A DNA stretch of 28,673 nt, from contig JAFUWW010000003.1 in assembly GCA_017471085.1 (NCBI GenBank), positions 1 through 28,673 on the forward strand. Reading direction: 5' to 3'. The notes beneath the pieces are model-generated. The model saw nothing but the letters and a program-made list of their open reading frames with translations, was not told where the DNA came from and searched no databases. Below, piece by piece: positions 1-9,939 of this stretch. Source of the stretch: Bacteroidales bacterium (GTDB lineage Bacteria > Bacteroidota > Bacteroidia > Bacteroidales > UBA932). The translations under genes were made by a program, and so were the position numbers. Each line of letters begins with the position of its first letter. Positions within the stretch are counted from its first letter, which is position 1.

Positions 1-228
1 TATATATCGGCCTGCATAAACGGGCAGATGGGCATTTCCTTCCCGGAATTCATATCAAGGTACAGGGTTGAATATGCACTTAAACTGATGCAGGAACACC
101 CGGAAATGTCTTCAGTAGAGGTTTGGGATGCATCCGGCTTCAACAACGAGAAAACCTTCTTCCGACGCTTTCGCTTACAGACGGGTATGACACCCGCCGA
201 ATGGAAAAAACAGCATTTAACGAAATAG
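1..228 (+). CDS. AraC-type transcription regulator, C-terminal HTH part (5' end outside window)
   Basis: The frame is open from the first base, so this is the last 75 residues of a longer protein. The first ATG at 28 is probably internal. The residues fit the second half of an AraC/XylS DNA-binding domain: a helix ending in FISRYRVEYALKLM, then the second helix-turn-helix with VWDASGFNNEKTFFRRFR and the family-typical end TGMTPAEWKK. In Bacteroidales such domains occur in stand-alone regulators and at the C-terminus of hybrid two-component sensors. Which of these this is cannot be decided because the sensory part lies upstream. A hairpin after the stop (280-295) has its T-run on the minus strand and therefore serves the tRNAs. 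Confidence 0.8.
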   Translation, partial: YISACINGQMGISFPEFISRYRVEYALKLMQEHPEMSSVEVWDASGFNNEKTFFRRFRLQTGMTPAEWKKQHLTK

Positions 229-268
229 AGAGCTGAATCGTAGTCAATTCTATCAGCACCCCATATAT

Positions 269-295
269 AAAAAAAGCCATCACAAGGGGTTGTGA
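269..295 (-). terminator. Intrinsic terminator of the tRNA unit
   Basis: Read on the minus strand, TCACAA-CCCC-TTGTGA (295 to 280) forms a perfect 6-base-pair hairpin. It is followed by TGGC and a run of seven T (275-269). An outer repeat, CCATATA (261-267) with TATATGG (300-306), could lengthen the structure. It lies about 90 bases downstream of tRNA-Met. Confidence 0.55.
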
Positions 296-352
296 CGGGT
301 ATATGGAGAGTTTTGTCTGGGAGACTGGGCGTAGCCAATCAAGACATATGTT

Positions 353-379
353 GAGATTCTTCGCTTCGCTCAGAATGAC
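353..379. repeat. Short palindromic element between tRNA and terminator
   Basis: The segment is an imperfect palindrome with ATTCT (356-360) and AGAAT (372-376) around a CGCTTCGCT core. Its look (TTCGCTTCGCTCAGAATGAC) resembles short dispersed intergenic repeats found in many bacterial genomes. Only one copy is in this window, so repeat status is inferred from appearance. Confidence 0.3.
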
Positions 380-385
380 ATTTTG

Positions 386-459
386 TAGCGGGAGTGGGTC
401 ACGATCCCACGACCTCCGGATTATGAATCCGACGCTCTAACCAGCTGAGCTACCCCGCC
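386..459 (-). tRNA. tRNA-Met (anticodon CAT)
   Basis: On the minus strand the sequence folds as a cloverleaf. The acceptor stem is GGCGGGG with TCCCGCT, including G-U pairs at its first and last positions. The D arm is GCTC/GAGC, the anticodon loop is TTCATAA, and the T stem is GTGGG/CCCAC. CCA is not encoded. The T loop reads ATCGTGA instead of the usual TTCRA form, with the 54 and 58 bases exchanged (A and T). The CAT anticodon could also mark an initiator or a lysidine-modified Ile tRNA. The weak first pair hints at initiator type, but the anticodon stem lacks three G-C pairs, so elongator Met is preferred. Confidence 0.85.
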
Positions 460-477
460 ATACCGTATTTCAAAATA

Positions 478-504
478 AAAATCAGCTTTTTAGAGGCTGA
501 TTTT
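478..504 (-). terminator. Hairpin between the two tRNA genes
   Basis: AAAATCAGC (478-486) and GCTGATTTT (496-504) form a 9-base-pair hairpin. On the minus strand it directly follows the CCA end of tRNA-Gln and runs into a T-rich tract. It may terminate part of the transcripts or act as a processing signal. Confidence 0.5.
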
Positions 505-577
505 GGTTGAGATAGAAGGACTCGAACCCTCACTGACAGAGCCAGAATCTGTAGTGCTACCATTACACCATATCTCA
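504..577 (-). tRNA. tRNA-Gln (anticodon CTG), CCA encoded
   Basis: On the minus strand the acceptor stem TGAGATA pairs perfectly with TATCTCA. The anticodon stem ACAGA/TCTGT encloses the loop TTCTGGC, giving anticodon CTG for codon CAG. The T arm is GAGGG-TTCGAGT-CCTTC. The discriminator is A (507) and CCA is encoded (506-504). It is the first gene of the tRNA unit, with tRNA-Met 44 bases downstream. Confidence 0.9.
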
Positions 578-598
578 ATGATTCCCGAAACGGGACTG

Positions 599-628
599 CA
601 AATGTACGACTTTTTTCGGAAACTGCAA
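599..628 (-). promoter_or_regulatory. Promoter of the tRNA-Gln/tRNA-Met unit
   Basis: On the minus strand TTG (628-626), 19 bases and TACATTTG (606-599) match the Bacteroidetes TTTG/TAnnTTTG promoter form. The start of transcription would fall near 592-595, about 15-20 bases before the tRNA. The leader holds a small hairpin, TCCCG-TTT-CGGGA. The promoter lies in an AT-rich inverted repeat, ACTTTTTTC (609-617) with GAAAAAAGT (638-646). Confidence 0.65.
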
Positions 629-677
629 GTAATATTTGAAAAAAGTTGCAGCGGGAAGGCTTAATGGCTGGCTAGAT

Positions 678-708
678 TTTGAGAAAAAGCGAAAAAATGC
701 TATCTTGC
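678..708 (+). promoter_or_regulatory. Promoter of the nitroreductase-ABC-CyuA cluster
   Basis: TTTG (678-681), 19 bases and TATCTTGC (701-708) resemble the Bacteroidetes promoter, with one mismatch in the -7 box. It is the only such match ahead of the gene at 742 and would give a leader of about 25-30 bases. Confidence 0.45.
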
Positions 709-741
709 GGAGAATGATGTAATATATAAAACGTACGAAAT

Positions 742-1344
742 ATGAAAAACAAGTTTCTCAAGCGCATAAGCGATATCAGCCGGATCCACCACCGGGCTGC
801 CTTCGTAGATGTGAAAGACCGGATTGCCGGAAAGGAATCGGCCTTTCTGAACCTGGCCGCGGAGCGTTTCTCCTGCCGTGCCTATAAAGACAAAGCGGTG
901 GCCGAAGAAGACATCGACCGCATCCTGGAGGCCGCCAGGCTGGCCCCGACCGCCCAGAACAAACAGCCTGTACATGTGTGGGTGGCCAGATCGCCGGAAG
1001 CCCTGTCCAAACTCAAGGAGGCTACGCAGTACCTGTACGGCGCTCCGGTGGTCTTTATCGTAGGCTGCAAGGCCGATGAAGCCTGGGTGCGCAAGTACGA
1101 CGGTAAGAACGGGGCCGAGACAGACGCCGCCATCGTAGGCGCCCACATCATGCTGGAAGCCGCGGACCTGGGGCTCGGCAGCGTCTGGGTAGGTTCCTTC
1201 GACCCGGCCAAGGTCCTGGAAAGTTTCCCCGCAATGGCCGGATACGAGCCGGTGGCCCTGTTCCCCGTGGGCTATGCCGATGCCGGTCCCGGCGCCAACC
1301 ATGGCAAGCGCCGCAGCAAGGAAGAATTTGTAACCGAACTCTGA
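742..1344 (+). CDS. Nitroreductase family protein (FMN-dependent)
   Basis: The 200-residue protein has nitroreductase-fold hallmarks. RFSCRAYKDKAV (about 44-55) is the N-terminal FMN-contact segment. APTAQNKQP (about 68-76) matches the family's APSxxNxQP motif, and LGLGSVWVG (about 144-152) is the conserved glycine-rich helix. Family members use NAD(P)H to reduce nitroaromatics, quinones or flavins; the substrate here cannot be read. About 35 residues precede the usual family start and have no recognisable function, so a later non-ATG start, such as GTG at 811, is possible. It is first in a tight plus-strand cluster, ending 16 bases before the ABC exporter. Confidence 0.85.
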   Translation: MKNKFLKRISDISRIHHRAAFVDVKDRIAGKESAFLNLAAERFSCRAYKDKAVAEEDIDRILEAARLAPTAQNKQPVHVWVARSPEALSKLKEATQYLYGAPVVFIVGCKADEAWVRKYDGKNGAETDAAIVGAHIMLEAADLGLGSVWVGSFDPAKVLESFPAMAGYEPVALFPVGYADAGPGANHGKRRSKEEFVTEL

Positions 1345-1360
1345 CCTGCCCCTTCGGAAC

Positions 1361-3112
1361 ATGTTCCGGACCATTCTCAAACAAGTGAAGCAGTATAAAG
1401 CGGCGGCTCTCCTGACGCCGCTTTGGACTACCCTGGAGGTGGTGATGGGAGTGCTGATTCCCTACGCCACCGCTTCCATCATCGACAAGGGTATCGGCGC
1501 CGGATCGCTGCCGGACGTCTACAAATACGGCGGCATCATGGTTGGCCTGGCTGCGCTCAGCCTTCTGTTCGGTATTCTGGCAGGCCGTTTTGCCGCCTAC
1601 AGCAGTACCGGCCTTGCGGCCAACCTGCGCCTGGCCATGTACCGGAACATCCAGCGTTTCTCGTTCTCGGACATCGACAAGTACTCGACGGCCGGGCTGG
1701 TCACGCGTATGACCACGGACGTTTCCAGCATCCAGAGTGCCTTCCAGATGCTGCTGCGCACCACTTTCCGCGCTCCGCTCAACCTGGTGTCGGCCCTGGC
1801 CATGTGCTTTTTCATCCACCCCAGGCTGAGCCTCATCTTCCTCGTGGCCATGGTCACCCTGAGCGTTTTCCTGGTGTGGCTCATCGTGCACGCCGCCCGC
1901 CTTTTCAAGGAAATCCTCAAGAAAGTGGACGCCCTCAACGGCGTGGTGCAGGAAAATGTATCGGCCATCCGCGTGGTGAAGGCCTTCGTGCGGGAAGACC
2001 ACGAAATGTCCAAGTTCGACAAAGCGGCCCTGGGGCTGTATACGCTCAATGTGAAGGCCGAAACCCTCATGGCGCTGAACGGTCCGGTGATGAACCTGAT
2101 CGTGAACGGGTGCATCATCGCCCTCAGCTGGTGGGGCGCCCGGTTCATCGTGGAAGGCAGCCTCACCACCGGCCAGCTCACCTCCCTGTTCGCGTACATC
2201 ATGACGGTGCTCAGTTCCCTGATGATGCTTTCCATGATCTTCGTCCAGCTCACCCAGAGCGCGGCCAGCGCCACCCGCGTGGCCGAAGTGATCGACGAAG
2301 TGCCGGACATGGACAATCCCGCCAGGCCCGTCATGGAAGTGGCCGATGGCGGCATCCGCTTCAACCACGTGTATTTTACCTACAAGCAGGGCGGCGACTA
2401 TGCCCTGGAAGACATAGACCTGGACATCCGGCCCGGGGAGACCATCGGCCTTATCGGAGGCACCGGCAGCGGCAAGTCGTCCCTGGTGAACCTGGTCGCC
2501 CGCCTGTACGACGTGTCCGAGGGCAGCGTGGAGGTGGGCGGAAAGGATGTGCGCAGCTATGACATGAAGGCCCTCCGGAACCAGGTGGCCATGGTCCTGC
2601 AGAAGAGCACCCTTTTCAGCGGCACCATCCTGGAAAACCTCCGCTGGGGCAATCCGGAAGCCACCCGCGAGGAATGCGTGGAAGCCTGCCGGCTGGCAGC
2701 GGCCGATGAGTTCATCCAAAGTTTCCCGGACGGCTACGACACCCGCATCGAGCAGGGCGGCACCAATGTCTCCGGCGGCCAGCGGCAGCGCCTGTGCATC
2801 GCCAGGGCCCTTCTCAAGCATCCCAAGGTGCTCATCCTGGACGATTCCACCTCGGCCGTGGACACCGCCACCGACGCCGCCATCCGCGAAACCTTCCGCC
2901 GGCGGATTCCCGGCACCACCAAGATCATCATCTCGCAGCGGATCCTCTCCATCAAAGACGCCGACCGCATCATCGTAATGAACAGCGGAAAGGTCGATGG
3001 CTTCGACACGCATGCGAACCTGCAGAAAAACAACGACATCTACCGCGAAATCTGCGAAATGCAGGCTTCCGGCGGCGATGCCGACTTTGACGAAAACCTT
3101 AAAAGCGATTAG
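1361..3112 (+). CDS. ABC exporter half-transporter, degenerate-site subunit
   Basis: The 583-residue protein has an N-terminal transmembrane domain (about 15-305) followed by an ATP-binding domain. Walker A is GGTGSGKS (366-373), the signature is VSGGQ (470-474) and Walker B is VLILDD. The catalytic glutamate position is Asp (D495) and the switch-loop histidine is Gln (Q526 in ISQR). This matches the degenerate-site subunit of heterodimeric exporters such as TM287/288. It lies two bases ahead of its presumed partner at 3115. Such exporters move drugs, lipids or peptides out of the cytoplasm; the cargo is not evident here. Confidence 0.93.
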   Translation: MFRTILKQVKQYKAAALLTPLWTTLEVVMGVLIPYATASIIDKGIGAGSLPDVYKYGGIMVGLAALSLLFGILAGRFAAYSSTGLAANLRLAMYRNIQRFSFSDIDKYSTAGLVTRMTTDVSSIQSAFQMLLRTTFRAPLNLVSALAMCFFIHPRLSLIFLVAMVTLSVFLVWLIVHAARLFKEILKKVDALNGVVQENVSAIRVVKAFVREDHEMSKFDKAALGLYTLNVKAETLMALNGPVMNLIVNGCIIALSWWGARFIVEGSLTTGQLTSLFAYIMTVLSSLMMLSMIFVQLTQSAASATRVAEVIDEVPDMDNPARPVMEVADGGIRFNHVYFTYKQGGDYALEDIDLDIRPGETIGLIGGTGSGKSSLVNLVARLYDVSEGSVEVGGKDVRSYDMKALRNQVAMVLQKSTLFSGTILENLRWGNPEATREECVEACRLAAADEFIQSFPDGYDTRIEQGGTNVSGGQRQRLCIARALLKHPKVLILDDSTSAVDTATDAAIRETFRRRIPGTTKIIISQRILSIKDADRIIVMNSGKVDGFDTHANLQKNNDIYREICEMQASGGDADFDENLKSD

Positions 3113-3114
3113 CC

Positions 3115-5013
3115 ATGCCTCCCGGATTCAATATGCGCGGCCCCGGCGCCGACCGCGGTCCCAGGGCGGGAGCCTCCCTCAGGGACCTGAAAAAGGACTC
3201 CACGGTGTGGCGTCTGTTCAAGTACATCTTCCGCCACTACAAGGTGAACATCGGCATTGTGCTGCTCTGTATCGTGGTTTCGTCGCTTACCTCGCTGGCA
3301 TCGTCCCTTTTCACCAGGACGCTCATCGACGATTACATCACGCCGCTTTCGGCGGAGGCTTTCCCGGATTACGGCCCCCTGGCGGTCGCCCTGTTCAAGC
3401 TGGCGGGCGTGCTGCTCGCGGGCATCGTGGCGGGCTATGTGCAGAACATCCTGATGATCAAGGTGGGACAAGGTACCATGTTCAGCCTCCGGAAAGACCT
3501 GTTCTCGCACATGGAGGACCTTCCGCTCAGTTATTTCGACAGCCACTCCCACGGCGACATCATGTCGGTGTACACCAATGACGTGGACACGCTCCGGCAG
3601 GTAATCGGCAACAGCGTCCCCAACCTGTTCAAATCGCTGGTCACCATTGTAGCCACCTTCGTGAGCATGCTGGTGCTCAGCCTTCCGCTCACCCTGGTCT
3701 CCGTGCTCATGGCTTATGTGATGTACAAGGTGACCACCAGTCTGGGAAAACTGTCCAAGAAGTATTTCGTGGAGCGGCAGCAAAACCTGGGCAAGGTGAA
3801 CGGTTTCATAGAAGAGATGGTCTCCGGACAGAAGGTAATCAAGGTCTATTGCCACGAAGAAGAGGCCGTGCGGGAATTCGAGCAGCTGAACGAGAAACTG
3901 CGCTCCAGCGTGTTCAACGCCAACAAAATCGGCAACATCATCATGCCGGTGAACTCCAATATCGGCAATTTCGCCTATGTGCTGCTGGCTATCGTGGGCT
4001 CCGTGATCGCCCTCGGATACACCCCCACGGCGGGTGTCTCCCCCCTGGCGGGCTTCGCCGGCGCGGTGGCCCCCTGGTTCCTCAAGGGACTGGACGGGGC
4101 CGCCCTCACCCTGGGCACGCTGGTCTCTTTCCTCACCCTGCAGAAGAATTTCACCCGGCCGGTATCGTCCATCTCCAATGAAATCAATTCCATTGTAATG
4201 GCCGCCGCCGGAACGGACCGCCTGTACGCCCTGCTGGACGAGGCGGCCGAACCGGACGAAGGAAAACAGGTGCTGGAGAATATCCGGGGCGAGATTTCCC
4301 TCAAGGATGTGGATTTCAGCTATGTGCCTGAGAAACAGGTACTTTTCGATATCACCCTTACTGCCTACCCCGGCCAGAAGATCGCCTTCGTCGGCGGTAC
4401 CGGTGCGGGAAAGACCACCATCACCAACCTTATCAACCGGTTCTACGAGATCCAGGACGGCACCATCACCTTCGACGGGCTGGATGTACGGGACATCGGC
4501 AAGGATTCCCTGCGCCACAGCCTGGGAATGGTGCTGCAGGAAACCCATCTTTTCAGCGGCACCGTGATGGAGAACATCCGCTACGGGCGCCTGGATGCCA
4601 CCGACGAGGAGTGCTGCGCCGCCGCCCGCCTGGCCTGTGCCGACAATTTCATCCGCCGTATGCCGCAGGGCTATGACACCCCTCTGACGGCCGACGGAGG
4701 CAACCTTTCCCAGGGAGAGCGGCAGCTCCTGGCGATTGCCCGTGCCGCCGTGGCCGATCCGCCCGTCCTGATCCTGGACGAAGCCACCTCCTCCATCGAC
4801 ACGCGCACGGAGCGCCTGATCCAGCAGGGCATGGATTCCCTGATGAAAGGCCGCACCACGTTCGTGATCGCCCACCGCCTCTCCACCGTGCAGAATGCCG
4901 ATTACATCATGGTGCTGGACAAGGGCCGCATCATCGAACGCGGCAAGCATTACGAACTGCTGGAGCAGAAAGGCAAATACTATCAGCTCTATACCGGAAA
5001 CCAAATCGCATGA
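3115..5013 (+). CDS. ABC exporter half-transporter, catalytic-site subunit
   Basis: The 632-residue protein has a Gly/Pro/Arg-rich N-terminal tail typical of this subfamily, a transmembrane domain (about 35-365) and an ATP-binding domain. Walker A is GGTGAGKT (427-434). The signature is the non-consensus LSQGE (531-535). Walker B carries the normal glutamate (LILDE, E556) and the switch histidine is present (H587 in IAHR). Paired with the upstream subunit, these residues predict one competent and one degenerate ATP site. Starting at ATG 3115, it sits two bases after the upstream stop, and its own stop overlaps the next start by four bases (ATGA). Confidence 0.93.
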   Translation: MPPGFNMRGPGADRGPRAGASLRDLKKDSTVWRLFKYIFRHYKVNIGIVLLCIVVSSLTSLASSLFTRTLIDDYITPLSAEAFPDYGPLAVALFKLAGVLLAGIVAGYVQNILMIKVGQGTMFSLRKDLFSHMEDLPLSYFDSHSHGDIMSVYTNDVDTLRQVIGNSVPNLFKSLVTIVATFVSMLVLSLPLTLVSVLMAYVMYKVTTSLGKLSKKYFVERQQNLGKVNGFIEEMVSGQKVIKVYCHEEEAVREFEQLNEKLRSSVFNANKIGNIIMPVNSNIGNFAYVLLAIVGSVIALGYTPTAGVSPLAGFAGAVAPWFLKGLDGAALTLGTLVSFLTLQKNFTRPVSSISNEINSIVMAAAGTDRLYALLDEAAEPDEGKQVLENIRGEISLKDVDFSYVPEKQVLFDITLTAYPGQKIAFVGGTGAGKTTITNLINRFYEIQDGTITFDGLDVRDIGKDSLRHSLGMVLQETHLFSGTVMENIRYGRLDATDEECCAAARLACADNFIRRMPQGYDTPLTADGGNLSQGERQLLAIARAAVADPPVLILDEATSSIDTRTERLIQQGMDSLMKGRTTFVIAHRLSTVQNADYIMVLDKGRIIERGKHYELLEQKGKYYQLYTGNQIA

Positions 5014-5891
5014 GAAACTTCCTCCATATCCTTCCCCTGGCATTGCTGCTGGCCGGGCCGGTTCTGTTCGCCCAGACCCCCGTCGTCCAGGCGGACCTTT
5101 CCGTCACCACCAAAATCGCACCGGTTTATTTCGGACCCAACGCTTTTCCGGTGCCGGATGCCTTTCCTGCCCGCCCTGCACACCACTGGCGGATCGAGGT
5201 GGCCGGTGATTATTACCGGGGTTCCCTGGCCGACGGAAAAGACTACACCTGGGACCCGTTCGTGTTCGTAGAAGTGCCGCTGTGGAGCCGCCGGGTGAGC
5301 ATGTCGTTCTGGGGCCCCATCCGGGAATGGTACGACATGTCCGTGCCGGTGGCGCAGGCGCGCCGCCTTTCTGCCGACAAGGCCGGAAAAGGGAACGACA
5401 CGGGCGACCTGTACGTGGCCACCAACGTGAATCTGCTGGAGGAGCGGCGCTGGCTGCCGAATATCATGCTCCGGGCCGTGCTCAAGACGGCGGCGGGGGA
5501 CGATTTCGGGCGGGCCCGCCACTACGATGCCCCTGGCTACTATTTCGATGCCGTCATTTCCAAATCGCACTGGTTTCCGGAGGGCAGTTTCATCACTTCC
5601 GTACAGGCCGGCGTAGACTTTGGCTGGCTTTACTGGCAGACGGACAACGGCCGCCAGAACGATGCGCGCCTCTACGGCCTGATGGCCGGTGTGGACACCC
5701 GGGCGGCCAGCCTCTATGTCCAGTGGGGCGGCTATGCCGGCTGGGAGCATGACGGGGATTCTCCTTCCGTCGTAAAGGCGAGGCTGGATGCACACGTCAC
5801 CCGCCATGTGGGGGCCTTCTTCTACTTCCAGCATGGCCTCAAGGACTGGCCTTTCAATCATTATCGGTTCGGTATTTCCGTAAACATCTGA
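5010..5891 (+). CDS. Predicted outer-membrane protein, unknown function
   Basis: The protein has 293 residues. The N-terminus MRNFLHILPLALLLAGPVLFAQ is a clear signal peptide with a cut after FAQ. The rest alternates polar and hydrophobic residues with many aromatics (GWLYWQ, LYVQWGGYAGW, VGAFFYFQHG) and ends in a strand-like segment, HYRFGISVNI. That pattern suggests a beta-barrel of the outer membrane. No named family was recognised. Its start overlaps the ABC subunit stop by four bases, so coupled translation is likely, and it may give the exporter an outer-membrane component; that role is inference from position. Confidence 0.75.
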   Translation: MRNFLHILPLALLLAGPVLFAQTPVVQADLSVTTKIAPVYFGPNAFPVPDAFPARPAHHWRIEVAGDYYRGSLADGKDYTWDPFVFVEVPLWSRRVSMSFWGPIREWYDMSVPVAQARRLSADKAGKGNDTGDLYVATNVNLLEERRWLPNIMLRAVLKTAAGDDFGRARHYDAPGYYFDAVISKSHWFPEGSFITSVQAGVDFGWLYWQTDNGRQNDARLYGLMAGVDTRAASLYVQWGGYAGWEHDGDSPSVVKARLDAHVTRHVGAFFYFQHGLKDWPFNHYRFGISVNI

Positions 5892-5895
5892 AACT

Positions 5896-7230
5896 ATGAA
5901 TAACCAAGAAATCATCGACCTTATCCACCGGGAAGTGAAGCCTGCGCTGGGCTGCACGGAACCCATCGCCGTGGCGCTGGCGGTGGCCAAGGCCGTGGAA
6001 ATCATCGTGGACAACTGCCCCTGCGAATGCCCGGACCAGTGGCGTCTCAAGGCTGATTTCCACCTCTGCGTGGAAGTGAGCGGGAACATCCTCAAGAACG
6101 GCATGGGGGTGGGCATCCCCGGCACCGGCATGGTGGGCCTTCCCGTTGCGGCGGCTCTTGGTGCGGTCTGCGGAGAATCGGCCCGGGGCCTGGAAGTTCT
6201 TTCCTCCCTCACGGAGGCTGCGGTCACCCGTGCGAAGGAACTGGTGGCCGGAAAGAAAGTGACCATTTCCGTGGCCGATACCTCGCGGCTGCTCTATGTG
6301 AAAGCCACCGTTTCACTGGACGGAAAAGCTGCCGCCAGCGCCGAAGTGGACCCGCACGCGTACGCCATCATCGAAGACGACCACGACCGGATTGTGGAGA
6401 CCAGTTTTGCCGACCGGATCCTGATGAGTTCCGAGTCCGCCGCCGCGACGGTGGACCGGGAAGCCGCCCCCTATGACCTTACCGTCAGGGATATCTTCGA
6501 TTTTGCCTGCAGCGTGCCTTACGGTGACATCGAATTCATCCTGGACGACCGGCGGCTGAACCTGGCGCTGGCGGTGGAGGGGCTCCATGGCGATTTCGGC
6601 CTCAATGTGGGCCGGACCATCCGGGAAAACCAACGGGAGGTGTTCGGTGACGATTTCATGAGTTATGCGATGGGTATGACGGCGGCGGCGTCTGATGCCC
6701 GCATGGCGGGCAGCACCCTTCCGGCCATGTCCAACAGCGGCAGCGGCAACCAGGGCATCACCGTGAGCATGCCGGTGATCGCCTATTCCCTGAAATACGG
6801 CGTGGACGACGAAAGGCTGGCCAGGGCCCTGATCCTGAGCAACCTGGTGGCCATCCACATCAAGCATTACCTGGGCAAACTGTCGGCCCTGTGCGGCTGC
6901 GTGGTGGCTTCCACCGGATCGGCCTGCGGCATTGTTTTCCTGCAGGGCGGCGGGTACGACCAGGTCTGCTGGGCCATCAAGAACATGGCCGGGAACATCA
7001 CCGGCATGGTGTGCGACGGCGCCAAGGTGGGCTGCGCCATGAAAGTAGCCTCCGGCGTTTCCTGTGCGGTCCAGTCGGCCGTGCTGGCCCTGAAGGGCAC
7101 CTGTATCCCTTCGACGGACGGCATCGTGGAGGACGACGTGGAGAAGACCATCCGGAACATCGGCGCCATCGGGTCGGTCGGCATGAAAGCCACCGACCGG
7201 ATGATCCTTGACATTATGCTTTGTAAATAA
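5896..7230 (+). CDS. cyuA: L-cysteine desulfidase, CyuA/YhaM (UPF0597) family
   Basis: The 444-residue protein begins with the family-typical segment REVKPALGCTEPIAVALAVA (13-32). It keeps the later glycine/cysteine motifs NSGSGNQGI, STGSACGIVFLQGGG and CDGAKVGCAMKVASG, whose cysteines are expected to hold an iron-sulfur cluster. Family members convert L-cysteine to pyruvate, ammonia and sulfide and share a fold with the serine dehydratase alpha chain. Length matches the family. It starts four bases after the outer-membrane gene. Its position behind a nitroreductase and an exporter suggests thiol or redox stress, but that link is inference. Confidence 0.9.
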   Translation: MNNQEIIDLIHREVKPALGCTEPIAVALAVAKAVEIIVDNCPCECPDQWRLKADFHLCVEVSGNILKNGMGVGIPGTGMVGLPVAAALGAVCGESARGLEVLSSLTEAAVTRAKELVAGKKVTISVADTSRLLYVKATVSLDGKAAASAEVDPHAYAIIEDDHDRIVETSFADRILMSSESAAATVDREAAPYDLTVRDIFDFACSVPYGDIEFILDDRRLNLALAVEGLHGDFGLNVGRTIRENQREVFGDDFMSYAMGMTAAASDARMAGSTLPAMSNSGSGNQGITVSMPVIAYSLKYGVDDERLARALILSNLVAIHIKHYLGKLSALCGCVVASTGSACGIVFLQGGGYDQVCWAIKNMAGNITGMVCDGAKVGCAMKVASGVSCAVQSAVLALKGTCIPSTDGIVEDDVEKTIRNIGAIGSVGMKATDRMILDIMLCK

Positions 7231-7250
7231 CCCTATAATTTTTTGATGCT

Positions 7251-7559
7251 ATGAGCGAAAAAGACCCTAGAGACCTCAACGGCGACGGCAAAGTGTCGTT
7301 GGGCGAAAAAATCCAGTATGCGGCCGACAAGGCCAACGAGAAACTCGGCGAAGTGGCCGAGGAGATGAAGGCGAATGCCAAGGACATGTATGAGAAGGCT
7401 TCCCCGAAGGTGAAGGAAATCGCCGGGGAAGTGAAAGAGAATGCGGTCGATTTTGCCGGCAAGGCAAAGGAAAAGCTGGGAGAGATGTCCGAGGATGTTT
7501 CCGAGGCTGCAGCCAAGGCAAAAGGAAAACTGAATGAAATGTTCGGCAAGAAAGACTAG
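7251..7559 (+). CDS. Small EF-hand plus amphipathic-helix (LEA/YtxH-like) protein
   Basis: The protein has 102 residues and no signal peptide. Residues 8-19, DLNGDGKVSLGE, form a complete EF-hand loop with acidic or polar ligands at 1, 3, 5, 9 and 12. The rest (20-102) is one long run of Lys/Glu/Ala-rich amphipathic helix (AADKANEKLGEVAEEMKANA and similar), resembling LEA or apolipoprotein-like stress proteins. It starts 21 bases after cyuA and is the last gene before the terminator at 7597. Ca2+ binding by the loop is plausible from the motif; the cellular role is unknown. Confidence 0.8.
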   Translation: MSEKDPRDLNGDGKVSLGEKIQYAADKANEKLGEVAEEMKANAKDMYEKASPKVKEIAGEVKENAVDFAGKAKEKLGEMSEDVSEAAAKAKGKLNEMFGKKD

Positions 7560-7596
7560 GCCGGCCACTTGAAATTCTGAACCAAATCCTTGCACA

Positions 7597-7633
7597 AATC
7601 GGTCGAATCTCCGGAATCGGCCGATTTTGTTTT
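7597..7633 (+). terminator. Intrinsic terminator of the 742-7559 cluster
   Basis: ATCGGTCGA (7598-7606) pairs with TCGGCCGAT (7617-7625), nine pairs including one G-T, around a 10-base loop. It is followed by TTTTGTTTT. It lies about 40 bases after the small EF-hand gene and just before the xylanase promoter. Confidence 0.75.
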
Positions 7634-7641
7634 CAGGGACA

Positions 7642-7673
7642 TTTGCTTTTGTTTGCCGAAAAGGCTATATTCG
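7642..7673 (+). promoter_or_regulatory. Promoter of the xylanase-esterase gene
   Basis: TTTG (7642-7645), 20 bases and TATATTCG (7666-7673) match the Bacteroidetes promoter with one mismatch in the -7 box. The leader to the ATG at 7695 would be about 15-20 bases. Confidence 0.5.
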
Positions 7674-7676
7674 TAG

Positions 7677-9842
<2,166 letters not shown>

Positions 9843-9875
9843 ACCTTTGAATAATCGCTCTTTTTTGTGATTTTA

Positions 9876-9925
9876 TTTGGAAATTCCTTATTTTTCCATA
9901 TCTTTGTGATATTAAAATAATATCA
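9876..9925 (+). promoter_or_regulatory. Promoter plus palindrome ahead of the SPFH operon
   Basis: TTTG (9876-9879), 19 bases and TATCTTTG (9899-9906) are a perfect Bacteroidetes promoter. Immediately after it, TGATATT (9907-9913) and AATATCA (9919-9925) form a 7-base inverted repeat with a 5-base spacer, placed over the expected transcription start. It could be an operator for the Arc-like protein of the same operon or a leader hairpin. Confidence 0.7.
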
Positions 9926-9939
9926 AAACAGATACAGAT

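Noticed and set aside
1148..3013. Long minus-strand open frame (621 residues) through the ABC gene
   Set aside because: It is antisense to a gene with all ABC motifs, is rich in His, Gly and Gln as expected of a GC-rich shadow frame, and shows no domain.
3109..5043. Long minus-strand open frame (644 residues) opposite the second ABC gene
   Set aside because: Same pattern as above: no motif, and the opposite strand has full ABC motifs.
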